Assembly (NCBI RefSeq): GCF_000425105.1
Contig: NZ_AULD01000006.1
Coordinates: 248,001 to 312,000, forward strand
Direction of reading: 5' to 3'
DNA from: Agrococcus lahaulensis DSM 17612
GTDB taxonomy: Bacteria > Actinomycetota > Actinomycetes > Actinomycetales > Microbacteriaceae
Length of the DNA: 64,000 bases
The notes under the pieces were generated by a model. That model did no database searches. It was not told the DNA's origin and saw only the letters and a list, made by a program, of their open reading frames with translations. The stretch's first letter is position 1; every line of letters begins with the position of its first letter. This document shows positions 8,714 through 17,723 of this stretch, piece by piece. The position numbers and the translations under genes were made by a program.

Positions 8714-9643
8714 ATGCACGACATCACCGCCGCCACGGCGACGAGCCCCGTCGCCGGCCGTCGCCGGTCCTTCCGCATCGCGGTCGCTGCGACCGCGCTC
8801 GCCTTCGCGGCGACCATCCTGCCTGCGACCGGCGCGACCGGCGCCCCCGAGGCCCAGGCCGCGGTCGCGACCGACTCGTTCCCCGGCGCCCACAACACCG
8901 GCGTGCCGGCCGGCACGCAGCTGCGCGTGCACCGCGGTGACCTCGTCATCACACGGCCGGGCACCGTCATCGACGGCCTCGACGTCCACGGCTACGTCGA
9001 GGTGCGCGCGAAGGACGTCACGATCCGCAACTCGATCATCCGCGGCGGCGCGGCGAGCGGCCACAGCGCCCTCGTCCGCAGCGCCTCCGACGGCGCGAGC
9101 CTCACGATCACCGACAGCGAGCTCGTCCCCAACGTGCAGCGCCACTCGATCAACGGCCTCATGGGCTGGAACATCGATGCGCGGCGACTCGACATCCACC
9201 ACGTCATCGACCCCGCGCACTTCTTCGGCTCGGGCAACGTGCAGCTGCGCGACTCGTGGATCCACGACAACCTGCACTACGTCAACGACCCGAGCTGGGG
9301 CGGCAAGCCGAGCCACGACGACGGCATCCAGATCCAGAGCGGCTCCGGCTACTGGATCACCGGCAACCGCATCGAGGGTGCGACGAACGCCGGCATCATG
9401 ATCACGCAGGACGCGGGCCGCACCGCGAACATCATGATCCGCGACAACTTCCTCGACGGCGGCGGCTGCACGATCAACGCGCACGACAAGGGCAAGGGCG
9501 CGTTCTCGAACATCGACATCCGCGACAACGTCTTCGGCACGGACTCGAAGTACAACTGCCAGCTCATCCGCACCGCCGGCGACATCACGTTCACGAACAA
9601 CTCGATGGTCGACGGCCGTCAGCCGCGGGTCAACAGCCACTGA
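8714..9643 (+). CDS. Secreted right-handed parallel beta-helix protein
   Basis: The protein has 309 residues from ATG 8714. The N-terminus has basic residues then a hydrophobic core (FRIAVAATALAFAATILP) and an ASGA/AxA-like cleavage region near APEAQAA, i.e. a Sec signal peptide. The rest is made of ~20-25-residue strand repeats with the usual N/D-rich turns (VTIRNSIIRGG, LDIHHVID, VQLRDSWIHDNLHY, YWITGNRIEGATNAGIMI, IMIRDNFLDGGG, IDIRDNVFGTDS, ITFTNNSMV). This is a beta-helix as in pectate lyases and glycosidases. No lyase catalytic set is recognisable, so substrate and activity are open. The start could be 8681 (MSAPREV), but the signal peptide favours 8714. It is the only plus-strand gene inside the prfB-to-smpB interval. 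Confidence 0.75.
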   Translation: MHDITAATATSPVAGRRRSFRIAVAATALAFAATILPATGATGAPEAQAAVATDSFPGAHNTGVPAGTQLRVHRGDLVITRPGTVIDGLDVHGYVEVRAKDVTIRNSIIRGGAASGHSALVRSASDGASLTITDSELVPNVQRHSINGLMGWNIDARRLDIHHVIDPAHFFGSGNVQLRDSWIHDNLHYVNDPSWGGKPSHDDGIQIQSGSGYWITGNRIEGATNAGIMITQDAGRTANIMIRDNFLDGGGCTINAHDKGKGAFSNIDIRDNVFGTDSKYNCQLIRTAGDITFTNNSMVDGRQPRVNSH

Positions 9644-9659
9644 CCCCGGGTCGCAGCAG

Positions 9660-9690
9660 CGGGCCGCCTCGTCCTCGGACGGGCGGCCCG
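9660..9690 (+). terminator. Hairpin after beta-helix gene
   Basis: A 9-bp perfect stem (CGGGCCGCC / GGCGGCCCG) with a 13-nt loop lies 17 nt after the stop at 9643. It is also placed to serve the convergent HpaB-like gene ending at 9713. Confidence 0.6.
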
Positions 9691-9712
9691 CGCTCGTGTG
9701 CGGCTGAGCCCC

Positions 9713-11131
9713 TCAGCCCTGCCAGCGGGTGACGCGGCCGTCGGCGCGCGCGAGCCCGAGGATCCCGACGTGGGTGCGCTCCGGCTGGCCCCAGTAGCTG
9801 CGCTCGTAGAGCTCGTGCCGCGCGCCGAAGCCCGTGCCGATCGCATCCCACAGCTCGCCGACGACCTCGAGCCGCTCGCGCGCATCCGCCCCGCCCGAGC
9901 CGCGCAGCAGCGGCTCGATCGGCGCGACCTCGGCAGTGCCGAGCGACTCGAGCGGCACCGGAAGGTGCGCGAGCGCGGAGGAGAGCGTCGTCTCGAGCGA
10001 GACGCGCATGCGGGAGTAGCCGTCGGGCGCGAGCGCCGAGAACGCCATCGCGGCGTCGACGCCCGGCAGGATCGACTCCCCCGACGGCGCCGCCTGCTCG
10101 ATCATCGCGTCGCGGAGCCCCGCGACCGTGTGCCGGAAGGCGATGAGCTCGCCGAGCGCCGCTTGCGTGCCGCGCCGCTCCTCGGTGCCCATGATCTCGA
10201 CCGCGCGCACCGCGAGCCCCGCGATGCGCTCGAGCTTCGCCTCGAGCCGCGTCGCCGCCTGGAAGGCGAGCCGCGCGTTCCAGCCGACGGCGCCGCGGTT
10301 GAACGCGAGCATCGTCTCGGCGTCGCGGATGAAGACGTCGGTCCACGGCACGAGCACGTCGTCGAAGACGACGAGCGCGTCGTGCTCCTGGAAGCGGCGC
10401 GCGAGCGGCTGGTCCGGGCGGAAGGGCGTGCCGCGGGTGTACACGCGCACGCCGGGCGAGCCGACCGCGACCGACGCGGCGATCGCGAACGCATCCGTCT
10501 GCACCTCGCCGCCGAAGTGCGACACGAACAGGCGCTGGGCCGTCGCCGCGCCCGTGACGACCGCCTTCGCACCGCGCAGCACGATGCCCTCGTCGGTCTC
10601 CTCCACGACGTGCAGGAAGACGTCGCCGACCTCGTCGGGCGGCAGCTCGCGGTCGACCGGCGGGTTGACGAGCGCTTGCGCGTAGTGGGTCACGGCGCGC
10701 TGGTCGCGCTCGAGGGCCGCGCGCACGTTGCCCTCGAAGCGACCGAAGAACGGCCCGTGCGCGGCCATCGACGTGAAGATGCACGCCATGAACTCCGGGG
10801 TGCGGCCGAGCCAGCCGTGCGTGCGCGACTGCCAGGCGCGGACCGCCTCGCGCTGCGCGCGGAGGTCGTCGCGGGACTGCGGCACCGTCCAGAATGCGTG
10901 GGTGACCCCGTCGCCGCCCGAGCCGTCCGCGATCGGCGCGAGCAGCGCATCCGCGCCGCCCTCGCCGGGGGTGTCGTGGAGGGCGTCGTAGAGCGACGCG
11001 ATGGTGGATGCGGTGCCGGCGAAGTCGGGATGCTCGGCGACGCGCGCGACGCGCTCGCCGTCGTGGACGACCACCCGGCCGTCGTCGAGGCTCGCGAGGT
11101 AGTCGCTGCCGGTCTGCGGTCGGGTGCCCAT
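9713..11131 (-). CDS. HpaB-family FADH2-dependent aromatic monooxygenase
   Basis: The protein has 472 residues. N-terminal MGTRPQTGSDYLASLDDGRVV matches the 4-hydroxyphenylacetate 3-monooxygenase (HpaB) family, as do HGWLGRTPEFMACIFTSMAAH in the acyl-CoA-dehydrogenase-like fold and the C-terminal helical half. Such enzymes hydroxylate a phenol using reduced flavin from a separate reductase; no HpaC-type reductase is near. The start (ATG 11131) is 8 nt after the prfB stop on the same strand, so it is probably cotranscribed with prfB, which is unusual. The substrate could be 4-hydroxyphenylacetate, another phenol or a natural-product intermediate. Codon use looks like the neighbours. Confidence 0.8.
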   Translation of the reverse strand: MGTRPQTGSDYLASLDDGRVVVHDGERVARVAEHPDFAGTASTIASLYDALHDTPGEGGADALLAPIADGSGGDGVTHAFWTVPQSRDDLRAQREAVRAWQSRTHGWLGRTPEFMACIFTSMAAHGPFFGRFEGNVRAALERDQRAVTHYAQALVNPPVDRELPPDEVGDVFLHVVEETDEGIVLRGAKAVVTGAATAQRLFVSHFGGEVQTDAFAIAASVAVGSPGVRVYTRGTPFRPDQPLARRFQEHDALVVFDDVLVPWTDVFIRDAETMLAFNRGAVGWNARLAFQAATRLEAKLERIAGLAVRAVEIMGTEERRGTQAALGELIAFRHTVAGLRDAMIEQAAPSGESILPGVDAAMAFSALAPDGYSRMRVSLETTLSSALAHLPVPLESLGTAEVAPIEPLLRGSGGADARERLEVVGELWDAIGTGFGARHELYERSYWGQPERTHVGILGLARADGRVTRWQG

Positions 11132-11139
11132 GGCGGCTC

Positions 11140-12258
11140 CTACTCGTCGCCCTCGCGCTGCTGCTGCTTGCGCCAGCGGATGCCCGCGGCGATGAAGCCG
11201 TCGAGGTCGCCGTCGAAGACCGCCGAGGGGTTGTTGACCTCGTGGAGGGTGCGGAGGTCCTTGACCATCTGGTAGGGCGCGAGCACGTAGGAGCGCATCT
11301 GGTCGCCCCAGCTCGCGGCGATCGAGCCGGCGAGCTCCTTCTTGCGCGCCGCCTCCTCCTCGCGCTTGAGCAGCATGAGGCGGCTCTGCAGCACGCGCAT
11401 CGCGGCCGCGCGGTTCTGGATCTGGCTCTTCTCGTTCTGCATCGAGACGACGACGCCGGTCGGGATGTGCGTGATGCGCACCGCGGAGTCGGTCGTGTTG
11501 ACCGACTGGCCGCCCGGCCCGGAGGAGCGGAAGACATCGACGCGGATGTCGCTCTCGGGCACCTCGACCTCGTCGACCTGCTCGAACAGCGGCACGACCT
11601 CGACCGCCGCGAACGACGTCTGGCGCTTGCCCGCGGCGCCGAACGGGCTCATGCGCACGAGCCGGTGCGTGCCGGCCTCGACCGAGAGCTGCCCGAAGGC
11701 GTAGGGCGCGTCGACCTCGAACGAGGCCGACTTGATGCCCGCCTCCTCCGCGTAGCTCGTCTCGTAGACGGTCACGGGCATGCCGTGCTGCTCGGCGTAG
11801 CGCAAGTACATGCGCAGCAGCATCTCGGCGAAGTCGGAGGCGTCGACGCCGCCGGCGCCCGCGCGGATCGTGACGACCGCGGGCAGCGGGTCGAACTCGC
11901 CGTCGAGGAGCGTCTGGATCTCCATCTCGCCCATGAGCTTCTGCAGGCTCGCGAGCTCCTTCTTCGCCTCGAGCTGCGTCGCCTCGTCGGCCTCCTCGTT
12001 CGCCATCTCGACGAGCACCTCGAGGTCGTCGATGCGCGACTCGGCCTCGGTGATGCGGCGGAGGTCGGTCTGCGCGTGGCTCAGCTGGCTCGTGACCTTC
12101 TGCGCGGCCTCGGGGTCGTCCCACAGATCGGGGGCGCCGGCGGCGGCGGAGAGCCGCTCGATGTCGGCGGCGAGCCGGTCGACGTCGGTGACGGCCTTGA
12201 TGTCGGCGAACGTGGAGCGGAGGGCGGCGATCTCGCCGCCGATGTCGAGATCGGCCAT
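11140..12258 (-). CDS. prfB: Peptide chain release factor 2
   Basis: The protein has 372 residues from ATG 12258 ([17 protein letters not shown]). It carries SPF, the stop-codon-reading tripeptide of RF2 ([16 protein letters not shown]), and the catalytic GGQ in [17 protein letters not shown]. It releases peptides at UGA/UAA. The frame is intact, with no in-frame TGA near codon 25, so the autoregulatory frameshift of E. coli prfB is absent. The upstream in-frame start at 12315 is rejected because RF2 homology starts at MADLD and a TAGGCT hexamer lies between the two. Confidence 0.97.
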   Translation of the reverse strand: MADLDIGGEIAALRSTFADIKAVTDVDRLAADIERLSAAAGAPDLWDDPEAAQKVTSQLSHAQTDLRRITEAESRIDDLEVLVEMANEEADEATQLEAKKELASLQKLMGEMEIQTLLDGEFDPLPAVVTIRAGAGGVDASDFAEMLLRMYLRYAEQHGMPVTVYETSYAEEAGIKSASFEVDAPYAFGQLSVEAGTHRLVRMSPFGAAGKRQTSFAAVEVVPLFEQVDEVEVPESDIRVDVFRSSGPGGQSVNTTDSAVRITHIPTGVVVSMQNEKSQIQNRAAAMRVLQSRLMLLKREEEAARKKELAGSIAASWGDQMRSYVLAPYQMVKDLRTLHEVNNPSAVFDGDLDGFIAAGIRWRKQQQREGDE

Positions 12259-12266
12259 GATGCCCC

Positions 12267-12272
12267 AGCCTA
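12267..12272 (-). promoter_or_regulatory. -10 hexamer before prfB
   Basis: TAGGCT on the minus strand, 8 nt before ATG 12258, implies a leaderless or 1-2-nt-leader mRNA. It excludes the longer prfB start. Confidence 0.55.
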
Positions 12273-12338
12273 CCGGCGCGGGATCGTCCGTCCGCGTCCC
12301 GGGCCGCCACGGCATCCGGCCGTCCAGCGCGAGCGTCG

Positions 12339-12344
12339 TAGGCT
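12339..12344 (+). promoter_or_regulatory. -10 hexamer before MFS gene (leaderless)
   Basis: TAGGCT followed by exactly 6 nt and GTG 12351. The spacing puts the transcription start at or next to the start codon. Confidence 0.6.
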
Positions 12345-12350
12345 CGGGCT

Positions 12351-13580
12351 GTGAGCGGGGGCGACGAGACGGAGCGGTTCCCGTGGAAGCGCGTCGCGGG
12401 CGCCGTCTACGTGCCGACGGCGGCGTTCGCGATCGGCGAGGGCGCGGTCATCCCCTACATCCCGCTCATCGCCGGCGATCTCGGCGCCTCGCTCGCCGTC
12501 GCCGCGGTCGTCGCGGCGATGCTGACGATCGGGCAGCTCGCGGGCGATGTGCCGGGCGGCGGGGTCGTCGCGCGCTTCGGCGAGCGCCCGACGATGATCG
12601 GCGCGGGCGCGCTCGTGCTCGCGGCGCTCGCCCTCGCCCTCGTCGCGCGGGATGCGTGGACGCTCGGCGTCGCCGTGTTCGTGCTCGGCCTCGGCCACGC
12701 GGTCTTCGCGCTCGCGCGGCACGCGTTCATGACGACCTACGTGCCGATCCGGTACCGGGCGAGGGCCCTGTCGACGCTCGGCGGCATCTTCCGCCTCGGC
12801 ATGTTCGTCGGCCCGCTCATCGGCGCCGCGGTGCTCGGGCTCGGGCTGCCGCTCGGCTCGGTGTGGGTGTTCTTCGGCGTCTGCACGATCGTCGCGATCG
12901 CGGTGCTCGTCGTGCTGCCCGATCCGACCACCGCCTTCGAGCGGAAGCCCGCGACGACCGGCGTCATCGAGCTCCGACAGGAGCGCACGGGTGTGTGGCG
13001 AGTCGTGCGGCAGCACGCGCGGGTGCTCGCGACCGTCGGCGTCGGCGCGGCGATGCTCGCCCTCGCGCGCTCGGCGCGCAACGTGCTGCTGCCGCTGTGG
13101 GCGATCTCGATCGGCCTCGACGCCGCCACGACGGGGCTGGTGATCGGCATCGCCGGCGGCCTCGACTTCGCGCTCTTCTTCGTGTCGGGCTGGATCATGG
13201 ACCGCTTCGGTCGGCTCTGGAGCGTCGTGCCGACGCTCGGGCTCATGGCGATCGCATTCGCGATGCTCGCGGTCTCGCACGACCTCGAGGCCACCACCGG
13301 CTGGTTCGTCGCTGCCGCGATGGTGCTCGGGCTCGGCAACGGGCTCGGCTCCGGCATCATCATGACGCTCGGCGCGGACCTCGCCGACCCGCGCAACCCG
13401 GCACCGTTCCTCGGTGCGTGGCGGCTCACGGTCGACCTCGGCGGCGCCGCGGCACCGCTCGCGATCTCGGCGGTCGTCTCGCTCGCGTCGATCGCCTGGG
13501 CGGCCGGCGGGCTCACCGCGGTGTGCATCGCCGGGGCGGCGATCCTCCTCAAGTGGCTGCCGCGGAAGCCCCGCGAATAG
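12351..13580 (+). CDS. Major facilitator superfamily transporter
   Basis: The protein has 409 residues and about 12 transmembrane helices in two six-helix halves. The MFS loop-2 motif appears as [16 protein letters not shown] after helix 2, and a related [11 protein letters not shown] follows helix 8. It is probably a proton-coupled drug or metabolite exporter; the substrate is unknown. The GTG start is set by the leaderless promoter 7-12 nt upstream. It diverges from prfB and converges with the kinase gene, with 3 bp between stops. Confidence 0.88.
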   Translation: MSGGDETERFPWKRVAGAVYVPTAAFAIGEGAVIPYIPLIAGDLGASLAVAAVVAAMLTIGQLAGDVPGGGVVARFGERPTMIGAGALVLAALALALVARDAWTLGVAVFVLGLGHAVFALARHAFMTTYVPIRYRARALSTLGGIFRLGMFVGPLIGAAVLGLGLPLGSVWVFFGVCTIVAIAVLVVLPDPTTAFERKPATTGVIELRQERTGVWRVVRQHARVLATVGVGAAMLALARSARNVLLPLWAISIGLDAATTGLVIGIAGGLDFALFFVSGWIMDRFGRLWSVVPTLGLMAIAFAMLAVSHDLEATTGWFVAAAMVLGLGNGLGSGIIMTLGADLADPRNPAPFLGAWRLTVDLGGAAAPLAISAVVSLASIAWAAGGLTAVCIAGAAILLKWLPRKPRE

Positions 13581-13583
13581 CGC

Positions 13584-15200
13584 TCACGCGGCGGAGGCGG
13601 TGACCTCGTCGATCGCGGCGCGGATGGCGGCCGCGGCCTCCGGCGTCGCGGCACCATCGGCCTCGAGGGCGTCGACGCGCGAGCGGAGCTCCGCGAGCCC
13701 TGCCGACAGGGCGTCGCCGGCGGCTCCCTCGAGCGCAGCGACGCGGCCCAGGAGCTCGTCGCCCGCCGCGGCGTCGAGTCCGCCTGCGGCGACGGCGCCG
13801 CCGATCGCCTCGCGCACCCCGGCGAGGCTGATCGGCTCCGGCGCCGGCTCGACCGGTGCCGGCTCGGAGGGCGCGGGCGCGGGCGCGGTCGACGTCGGCT
13901 CCGCGGGGCCCGGCGGCGCCTCACCGGCCGCTGGCGGAGCGGGTGTCGGCGTCGCCGGCTCCCCGGCCACGGCGGGCGCGGGCTCGCCGGCCGCCGGCGC
14001 CGCCGACGCGCCCGTCGCGGGCTCGCGCTCACGCGGGGCGGCGGCCGTCTCCGAGGCCGATGCCGGCGGCGTGACCGCGGCGGGCGCCCCCTCCTGGGCG
14101 ACGGGCTGCTGCGATGCGAGGGCATCGTCCGGGCTCGGTCGCTGCAGCAGCGGGAGGACGGCGAGCAGCAGCGCCGCGAGCGCCACGAGCGCGCCGAGCG
14201 CGACGCCGAGCCGCCGGGCGATGCGCCTGCGCGGCGCCGCGACGAGCGCGGTCGCCGCCGCGGAGCCCCCGGACGCGAGCCGCGCGGTCGACGGTTCGCC
14301 GGACTCGGCGGCCCCGGCTGCGGCAGCGAGGGGCACGGTGGCGTCCCCGGCTGCTGCCGCGACCGTCGGCGTCCGCGGCAGCGCGCTCCGGATCGCCGCG
14401 AGCTCGTCGCGCACGCTCGCCGCATCGCCGCGATCCTCCGGCCGCTTCGAGAGCAGTCGGGCGACGAGTGCATCGAGCGGCGGCGGCACGCCGGCGAGCC
14501 GCTCCGCCACGCGCGGCGCGGGCGCGTGCACGTGCTGCTGCAGCAGCGCGAGAGGGTGCTCACCCGAGAACGGCGGCCGGCCGGTGAGCAGGGTCGTCAA
14601 GACGCAGCCGAGCGCGTAGAGATCCGTCGCGGGCGTGGCGCGACCGCCGTCCGCCTGCTCGGGCGCCATGTAGGCGGCGCTCCCGACGATGGTCGAGGTC
14701 GCCGTGAGCTGTCCGCTCGTGCCCTCGACGCTGGCGATCCCGAAGTCGACGACCTTGAGCCTGCCCGAGCCGTCGAAGACGAGGTTCGCCGGCTTGATGT
14801 CGCGGTGCACGATGCCGATGCCGTGGATCGCCGCGAGCGCCGCCGCGGTCTGCTCGGCGATCTCGACCGCCCGGTCGATCGGCAGCGGCTCGCCCGCCTC
14901 GAGCAGCTCGGCGACGGCGGGGCCGGGCAGCAACTGCATCACGAGGAAGGCGGTGCTGCCGTCGGTGCCGGAGTCGAAGACCGTCACGACGTGCTCGTGC
15001 GCGAGCGCCGCGGCAGCGCGGCCCTCGCGCCGGAAGCGCTCGCCGGCGCTCGGATCGCTGCTCGTGCTGAGGTCGACCGTCTTCACGGCGACCTCGCGCC
15101 CCAGCACCCGGTCGAGCCCGAGCCACACCTGCCCCATGCCCCCGAGGCCGAGCGGGCGCACGAGCTCGTAGCGCGACGCGAGCACCGTCCCGGGCATCAT
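13584..15200 (-). CDS. Membrane Ser/Thr protein kinase without PASTA repeats
   Basis: The protein has 538 residues from ATG 15200. The kinase domain is at ~11-275: glycine loop LGLGGMGQV, Lys40, HRDIKPAN with Asp134, DFG at 152-154, APEQ near 180. A juxtamembrane linker is followed by one transmembrane helix (~331-352) and a ~185-residue extracellular Pro/Ala/Glu-rich stretch ending in a helical segment; no PASTA or other known sensor is visible. It phosphorylates Ser/Thr of unknown partners. ATG 15209 (MGDMMPG) and ATG 15197 are also possible starts, each with a G-rich stretch upstream. It is not linked to the pknB/rodA/pbpA locus. Confidence 0.88.
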   Translation of the reverse strand: MMPGTVLASRYELVRPLGLGGMGQVWLGLDRVLGREVAVKTVDLSTSSDPSAGERFRREGRAAAALAHEHVVTVFDSGTDGSTAFLVMQLLPGPAVAELLEAGEPLPIDRAVEIAEQTAAALAAIHGIGIVHRDIKPANLVFDGSGRLKVVDFGIASVEGTSGQLTATSTIVGSAAYMAPEQADGGRATPATDLYALGCVLTTLLTGRPPFSGEHPLALLQQHVHAPAPRVAERLAGVPPPLDALVARLLSKRPEDRGDAASVRDELAAIRSALPRTPTVAAAAGDATVPLAAAAGAAESGEPSTARLASGGSAAATALVAAPRRRIARRLGVALGALVALAALLLAVLPLLQRPSPDDALASQQPVAQEGAPAAVTPPASASETAAAPREREPATGASAAPAAGEPAPAVAGEPATPTPAPPAAGEAPPGPAEPTSTAPAPAPSEPAPVEPAPEPISLAGVREAIGGAVAAGGLDAAAGDELLGRVAALEGAAGDALSAGLAELRSRVDALEADGAATPEAAAAIRAAIDEVTASAA

Positions 15201-15305
15201 GTCCCCCATGATTCCCCAGGACGGCTGGACGCGCCTCCGGGATCTGCTCAGGGAACGGTCGATCGCGGCGCCGGTGATCGCGGGCCGCACGGTGGACGTC
15301 GGTGC

Positions 15306-15752
15306 TCAGTCCACGAACACCGCGCGCGCGGTCGCGGTCACGTCGAGCCGGATGCCCTCGGGCAGCAGCAGCGAGACGATCGGCGGGCGCCACGTGCTCG
15401 AGACGGAGACGGTTGCGCTGCGGGCATCGGCGCTCGCGCCCTCGACCCGCACGGCGTCGAGCTCGCCGGCGGCCGCGGCCGCCCATGCCGCGGCGGCGCG
15501 CTGCACCGCGGCGTCGGCGAGCTCGGGTGCCGCCGAGGCGCCGTCGAAGCGGACCTGCTCGAGCGCGAACGCCTCTGCGGCCGCGAGCGCCGCGCCGTCG
15601 GCGACCGTGAAGAGCCGCCGGCGCTCGACGAGCATGCTCGTCGCCGCGGCGACGGCGAGCACGAGGGCGAGGGCGAGCGCCGCGAAGCCGATGGTCAGCA
15701 CGAGCGTCGAGCCCTCCTCCTCGCGCGCCAGCCGCACCCACGCGCGCTTCAC
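15306..15752 (-). CDS. TadG-like membrane protein of Tad pilus locus
   Basis: The protein has 148 residues. N-terminal [32 protein letters not shown] is a single pilin-like helix after a Gly-Ser cleavage-like site, followed by VERRRLFTVADGAALAAAEAFA, typical of the TadG/Rv3654c type. It would be a minor pilin or periplasmic assembly factor. There is no Glu at +5 after the putative cleavage Gly. GTG 15752 overlaps the stop of the preceding gene by 4 nt (GTGA). It is last in the seven-gene operon. Confidence 0.75.
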   Translation of the reverse strand: MKRAWVRLAREEEGSTLVLTIGFAALALALVLAVAAATSMLVERRRLFTVADGAALAAAEAFALEQVRFDGASAAPELADAAVQRAAAAWAAAAAGELDAVRVEGASADARSATVSVSSTWRPPIVSLLLPEGIRLDVTATARAVFVD

Positions 15753-16234
15753 GGAGCGCCGCCGAAGGCGGAGACCGGCTGGCTCGCGAGCGCCGAGACG
15801 GGCACACCGATGCCCGTGCCGAGGTGCAGCCCCGGTGGGGCGAGCGGGAGGGGCACCGTCGCGTCGAGGCGGACGGTGACGGTGCCGCGCGGCGTGGCGC
15901 ACGCGCCCGGCACCGGGGCGCACGTGATCACGACTCGAGCCGCGTCGGCGTCGAGCCCCGCATCGTCGATCGCGACCCGGATCGCCCGATCGGCCGCGGC
16001 GAGGCCCTGCTCGTGCGACTCGGCCTGCGCGACCGCCCGGGCCGCGTGGCGCGCACCGCCCTCGACGCCGAGCACGGCGTGCTGGATCTGCCCGAGCGCG
16101 AGCACGAGGTAGACGAGCGGCACGAGCAGGATGAGGCCGACGGTGAGGAGCTCGATCGATGCGGAGCCCTCCTCCGACGCGAGCAGCTCGCGCGTGCATG
16201 CGCGTCGCTCAGCGGAGCGATTCGACCGGCGCAT
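15749..16234 (-). CDS. TadE-like pseudopilin (second copy)
   Basis: The protein has 161 residues. EEGSASIELLTVGLILLVPLVYLVLAL is a TadE-type N-terminal helix with Glu at +5 after the Gly cleavage site. The C-terminal part (~45-161) is a beta-rich periplasmic domain with two Cys (ITCAPVPGACATPRG) that may form a disulfide. ATG 16234 overlaps the end of the preceding TadE gene by 26 nt; no closer start is seen. It is probably a minor pilin initiating or capping the fibre. Confidence 0.75.
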   Translation of the reverse strand: MRRSNRSAERRACTRELLASEEGSASIELLTVGLILLVPLVYLVLALGQIQHAVLGVEGGARHAARAVAQAESHEQGLAAADRAIRVAIDDAGLDADAARVVITCAPVPGACATPRGTVTVRLDATVPLPLAPPGLHLGTGIGVPVSALASQPVSAFGGAP

Positions 16235-16589
16235 GCCCGGCGACCTCCAGCGCGACGGGGCCGACGAAGCCGACCACCGGCAGCGGTGCCGCGACACGGA
16301 TCTCGATCGTCTCGAGTCCCTCGACGACGGCGCTCGACGCGGTGATGCGCTCGGCGTAGCCCGGCCCGATCGCGATCGTGATGAGCTCGCGCGTGCGCTC
16401 GACGCCCGCCGCGGCATCGGAGCCGAGCAGCGAGGCGTGCCGCGCGCCCTCGGCCGCCGCATCCGCGACGGTCGCGCGCACGTGCAGCGCGAGCGAGAGC
16501 TGCATGACGGACAGCACGAGGACGACGAGCAGACCCGCGACCATGGCGAACTCGGCGACCGCCGAGCCGCGCTCGTCGGCCAGCCGCAT
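16209..16589 (-). CDS. TadE-like pseudopilin (first copy)
   Basis: The protein has 126 residues. DERGSAVAEFAMVAGLLVVLVLSVMQLSLALHV has the prepilin-type G|SAVAE site with Glu+5 and a following hydrophobic helix. It belongs to the TadE family (Rv3655c-like position in the cluster). ATG 16589 shares one base with the TGA of the preceding small pilin-like gene, so translation is coupled. Confidence 0.78.
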   Translation of the reverse strand: MRLADERGSAVAEFAMVAGLLVVLVLSVMQLSLALHVRATVADAAAEGARHASLLGSDAAAGVERTRELITIAIGPGYAERITASSAVVEGLETIEIRVAAPLPVVGFVGPVALEVAGHAPVESLR

Positions 16590-16777
16590 CAGAAGCTCGT
16601 GACGCGCTCGATCGCCTGCTCGAACACGCCCTGGAGCGCGGGACCGGCGACCGTCCACAGCACGATGACGAGTCCGGCCGTCATCAGGGTGACGAGCACC
16701 CAGCCCGGCACGTCTCCGCGCTCCTCATCGCGCATCCGCCCCACGAGCCGAGCGAAGCGATTGCTGATCGTGGACAT
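16589..16777 (-). CDS. Small Flp pilin-like protein (DUF4244 position)
   Basis: The protein has 62 residues from ATG 16777, with the strongest ribosome-binding site in the operon (AAGGAGGA). Position, length and topology match the DUF4244/Flp pilin of actinobacterial Tad loci: a basic N-terminus, DEERGDVPGWVLVTLMTAG and one helix (~25-45), then an amphipathic end. It is the candidate major pilin. Unlike classical Flp pilins there is no Glu at +5 after the Gly; the position is Trp. Confidence 0.75.
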   Translation of the reverse strand: MSTISNRFARLVGRMRDEERGDVPGWVLVTLMTAGLVIVLWTVAGPALQGVFEQAIERVTSF

Positions 16778-16787
16778 GGCTCCTCCT

Positions 16788-17723
16788 TCAGAATCCGACC
16801 TGCAGCACGTGGATGCCCGGCCACAGCGCGAACGCGACCGTCGTCGGCAGCAGGCCGAAGACGAGCGGCACGAGCATCGAGATCTCCTTGCGACCGGCTG
16901 CCTCGAGCAGGTCGCGCTTCGCGGCCTCGCGCGCATCGAGCGCTTGCGCCTGCAGCGTCTGGGCGAGCGGCGTCCCGCGCTCGAGTGCCCCGCGCATCTG
17001 GTCGACGCTGCGTGTGACGCCGGGGTGCCCGAGCTCGTCGGCGAGCGTGCCGAGCGCCGTCGAGAGGCTCGAGCCGGCCGCCGCGTCGGCCACGACGCCG
17101 GCGAGCTCGCGCCCGAGCGCGCTGTGACCGGCGGCGCCGACCCGGCGGAGCGCGTCCTGCAGCCCCTCGCCTGCCGCGAGGCTGAGCGAGAGGAACTCGA
17201 GGATCGACGGCAGCTCGCTCGAGATGCGCGCGAGCCGGCGCCTCGCGCGCCGCTGCAGGAGCCAGTCGACGGCGAAGGCACCGGTCGCGGCGCCGAGGAT
17301 CGCGAGCGCTGCGGGCAGCGCGATCGGTCCCCGCTGCACGGCGCCCGCGATGCCGAGCGCGGCGCCGCACGCGGCGCCGACGAGCGCCCACCGCAGCTGC
17401 CGGGCGCGGTGCTCGGCGACGCTGCCGTCATCGGCGGCCTGCCGCAAGCGGCGGCGGATCCCGTCGGGAGCGCCCAGCACGGCGTGCACGAGGGGCGCGA
17501 TGCGGTCGCCGATGGGCGACGCGACGACGCCGACGACGCGCGCGGGGTCGACGCGGCGTCGCGCCACGAGGTCGCGCGCCCCGGGCGAGACGTCGAGCAC
17601 GTACGGGGCGACGCGGTGGAGCAGCAGCGGACGACGCAGGATCGGCACGAGGCTCACGAGGAGCCAGAGCCCGAGCCCGAGGCTCCCTCCGAGCAGGAGG
17701 CTCCACCCCGCCTCGCCGGTCAC
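16788..17723 (-). CDS. tadC: Tad secretion inner-membrane protein TadC
   Basis: The protein has 311 residues with T2SSF/GspF-like architecture: helices near the N-terminus and mid-protein, a cytoplasmic four-helix bundle (LPSILEFLSLSLAAGEGLQDALRRV) and C-terminal helices (SMLVPLVFGLLPTTVAFALWPG). With TadB it forms the membrane platform on which TadA acts. The GTG start overlaps the tadB stop (GTGA). A 10-nt gap with a strong ribosome-binding site separates it from the pilin gene. Confidence 0.85.
   Translation of the reverse strand: MTGEAGWSLLLGGSLGLGLWLLVSLVPILRRPLLLHRVAPYVLDVSPGARDLVARRRVDPARVVGVVASPIGDRIAPLVHAVLGAPDGIRRRLRQAADDGSVAEHRARQLRWALVGAACGAALGIAGAVQRGPIALPAALAILGAATGAFAVDWLLQRRARRRLARISSELPSILEFLSLSLAAGEGLQDALRRVGAAGHSALGRELAGVVADAAAGSSLSTALGTLADELGHPGVTRSVDQMRGALERGTPLAQTLQAQALDAREAAKRDLLEAAGRKEISMLVPLVFGLLPTTVAFALWPGIHVLQVGF

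Noticed and set aside
8714-9643. Pectate lyase
   Set aside because: Beta-helix repeats are clear, but no Ca-binding Asp cluster or catalytic Arg motif could be recognised.
9630-11537. 635-residue minus-strand frame over the monooxygenase and prfB
   Set aside because: Arg/Ala-rich shadow; the true frames 9713-11131 and 11140-12258 match HpaB and RF2.
11140-12258. Programmed +1 frameshift in prfB
   Set aside because: The frame is open from ATG 12258 to the stop, with no in-frame TGA in the first 30 codons.
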